Shown in pieces: positions 62,518 to 64,000 of a DNA stretch of 64,000 nt. Source of the stretch: Pseudobacter sp051955275 (GTDB lineage Bacteria > Bacteroidota > Bacteroidia > Chitinophagales > Chitinophagaceae); assembly GCF_051955275.1 (NCBI RefSeq), contig NZ_JBQCGW010000003.1:1-64000 (forward strand), read 5' to 3'. Below the pieces are notes generated by a model that was not told where the DNA came from, did no database searches, and saw nothing but the letters and a program-made list of their open reading frames with translations. The translations under genes were made by a program, and so were the position numbers. Within the stretch, counting starts at the first letter, position 1; each line of letters begins with the position of its first letter.

Positions 62518-63660
62518 TTAAGGGGATAACATAGCTTTCATTTGGGTTATGATTAAAGATGGTTTGATCTGTTGCATACAGATATTATTGCTGCAGTTTT
62601 CACTTAAGCAAAGTGAGCAGTGTATTCCGTAGGATCTATTGATTATGTTTTCGGGGGATTCGGGAGGGAACCATTTACCGGGGAAATCCCTTGAGCTGAA
62701 AATCGCAATTACCGGAGTCTTAACTGCATATGTCAGATGCATTGGTCCGGTGTCGTTGCTTACTACAAGTTTACATCTTTTTATCAATGCAGCACTTTGC
62801 AGCGGTGTCAATTTTCCGCAGAAATTGAAAATATTTTCATGGCTTTGTAAACGATTTGTTATTGCATTGTCTTCCGGTCCGCCGATCAGCAGAATATTGT
62901 ATTTTGAGATCCAGGCCTGTATCACTTCGTTGAAGTATTCAACCGGCCATCTGTTCTGAGGCCGCTTGGCGCCTACTACCACAGCGATGCAATCCCTGGA
63001 GTTCTGAATGGCTTCATTGAATGCAGCACTCACATATTCATCATCCTGCTTCGTGATATTAAGGGCATATTCCCGCTCATCCACCTGAATATCATAGTCA
63101 GCCAGCAGCAGGGCCAGGCGATGGGTTTCGTTGGGGAAAAGCACATATTTTTCCTGCACCTGCCTGAAAAAAGGAACGGTTGACAATCTCCATCCGAATC
63201 CGTATTTGCAGATGAGCCTGAAAAAGAACAGGTCACGCAGGAGCCTCTTGAACGAAGAGCCTGTCTGCGGAAGCTGGATAACCAGGTCATATTTCCTTTT
63301 TCGCAGAACAGCAACTACGTCTTTCTTTGGCAGGTTCAGGTAATTGATGATCTCATCGTAACAGGAGGGATCCATCAGTTGTTCAAGCGACACGAGATTG
63401 GATCCACCCTGATTTACAAGGATATCTATCCTGGCATTTGGATAGTGCTTCCTGATAGCCAGCAGAGAAGGCAGTGCACAGATATTATCTCCGAGAGATC
63501 CTGTGCGGAAAACCAGGATATGGCGGGGTGACGTCTGCTTTCTGAACAGTACTTTTTCAAGTAGCCGTAAAACAGCATTACAACCATTGAGCCAGGTAAA
63601 TACAAATATCAATCTGATCCTGGCGCCAGTAGGTATCTTTTTGTCTCGAATCAGTTTCAT
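62518..63660 (-). CDS. Glycosyltransferase family 9 (heptosyltransferase-like)
   Basis: 380 residues. RHILVFRTGSLGDNICALPSL and VVSNDTGPMHLTYAVKTPVI are the GT9 signatures. The C-terminal Cys-rich SLCLSENCSNNIC is also seen in GT9 of Bacteroidota. It transfers a sugar, possibly a heptose or a related hexose, to a lipid-linked or lipopolysaccharide acceptor. It lies in the polysaccharide operon; its N-terminus is 33 bases after the partial gene at the right edge. Confidence 0.92.
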   Translation of the reverse strand: MKLIRDKKIPTGARIRLIFVFTWLNGCNAVLRLLEKVLFRKQTSPRHILVFRTGSLGDNICALPSLLAIRKHYPNARIDILVNQGGSNLVSLEQLMDPSCYDEIINYLNLPKKDVVAVLRKRKYDLVIQLPQTGSSFKRLLRDLFFFRLICKYGFGWRLSTVPFFRQVQEKYVLFPNETHRLALLLADYDIQVDEREYALNITKQDDEYVSAAFNEAIQNSRDCIAVVVGAKRPQNRWPVEYFNEVIQAWISKYNILLIGGPEDNAITNRLQSHENIFNFCGKLTPLQSAALIKRCKLVVSNDTGPMHLTYAVKTPVIAIFSSRDFPGKWFPPESPENIINRSYGIHCSLCLSENCSNNICMQQIKPSLIITQMKAMLSP

Positions 63661-63693
63661 GGAACAGGGAAGAATTTTGACACTGGCTGTTTA

Positions 63694-64000
63694 TCAGGGC
63701 TGCATTGAATAGGCAGTACGGAGATTTCCGAACGTGATCCTGCTGAAATAAAGGTTGGTCACTCCTGCAGGTTTGGTGGTATAGTACCTGGGTAACCAGT
63801 CTTTGGTATAGTTTGTCATTTTCTGCATCAATGCCCTGGTTGCAGCAGCATTGGCAACTTCTTTAACTGCATATGATTTTCCGTCTTTGTCTTGCGCCAC
63901 CACTCCGATCATGCTAAAGCGCTTGCTGGTGGTGGGCCCGGCATTCTGAATATCCGGAGCAAAATTCATATAAAGGTTCATCAGCAGAACGTTTCCTGTT
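63694..64000 (-). CDS. C-terminal part of a hypothetical protein, cut by the window edge
   Basis: The last about 102 codons of a gene that enters from beyond base 64000; the frame is open to the edge. NVLLMNLYMNFAPDIQNAGP, GVVAQDKDGKSYAVKEVANA and VTNLYFSRITFGNLRTAYSM are readable, but no domain was recognised. It looks like a soluble or exported beta-rich protein. Operon position suggests a polysaccharide role, but this is not shown. Confidence 0.6.
   Translation of the reverse strand, partial: TGNVLLMNLYMNFAPDIQNAGPTTSKRFSMIGVVAQDKDGKSYAVKEVANAAATRALMQKMTNYTKDWLPRYYTTKPAGVTNLYFSRITFGNLRTAYSMQP

Overview
The window comes from a member of the Bacteroidota, most likely the family Chitinophagaceae. 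This rests on TonB-dependent receptor architecture, a C-terminal type 9 secretion sorting domain, promoters of the TAnnTTTG type, weak Shine-Dalgarno signals, many LytTR, Crp/Fnr and ECF regulators, and a zeaxanthin gene cluster. Species cannot be named from sequence alone. No rRNA, tRNA, CRISPR array, transposase or phage gene was seen.

Layout. (1) 79-5779: three-gene RND efflux operon on the minus strand (adaptor, pump, outer-membrane factor), closed by a terminator at the left edge. (2) 5903-14682: small secreted or membrane proteins, including a leucine-rich repeat protein and DoxX, two back-to-back terminators, a LytS/LytTR two-component pair, a Crp/Fnr regulator, an exported DJ-1/PfpI protein, a serine hydrolase and a small ATPase. 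(3) 14779-27617: accessory enzymes (dipeptidyl peptidase IV, erythromycin-esterase-like protein, sterol-desaturase-like hydroxylase, RmuC, metallo-beta-lactamase/rhodanese fusion) and regulators. Gene decay is visible here: an ester cyclase remnant, an adjacent monooxygenase-like fragment, and a VOC-GNAT chimera broken by one TGA. (4) 27838-33187: DUF1772 protein, cupredoxin, and a metal-uptake type operon (small Cys/His protein, TonB-dependent receptor, PepSY membrane protein). (5) 33193-35518: GH20-like hexosaminidase with a membrane acetyltransferase. (6) 36210-46876: the potassium system kdpFABC with a porin, a KdpD sensor part and a histidine kinase as separate genes, and an NtrC-type sigma-54 activator in place of KdpE, with a candidate -24/-12 promoter in front. 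(7) 46900-48837: a T9SS-secreted glycosidase-like protein. (8) 48936-55162: carotenoid cluster (crtI, crtB, idi, crtZ, crtY) headed by an ECF sigma factor and a CarH/LitR-type B12-binding MerR regulator. (9) 55300 to the right edge: exopolysaccharide operon with GDP-fucose synthesis (gmd, fcl), glycosyltransferases, an acetyltransferase, asparagine synthase and a PHP-type phosphatase, running in from beyond the window.

How the genes work together. The carotenoid block should turn IPP/DMAPP-derived GGPP into phytoene, lycopene, beta-carotene and zeaxanthin; a GGPP synthase is not in the window. Its regulator keeps both cobalamin signatures of light-sensing CarH, so light induction of pigment through the sigma factor is the likely logic. 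The kdp block would sense potassium or osmotic stress and activate sigma-54 transcription.

A further theme is an interspersed palindromic repeat of about 110 bp: three full copies plus a half copy. One full copy lies in frame inside the PepSY protein gene and adds about 37 codons.
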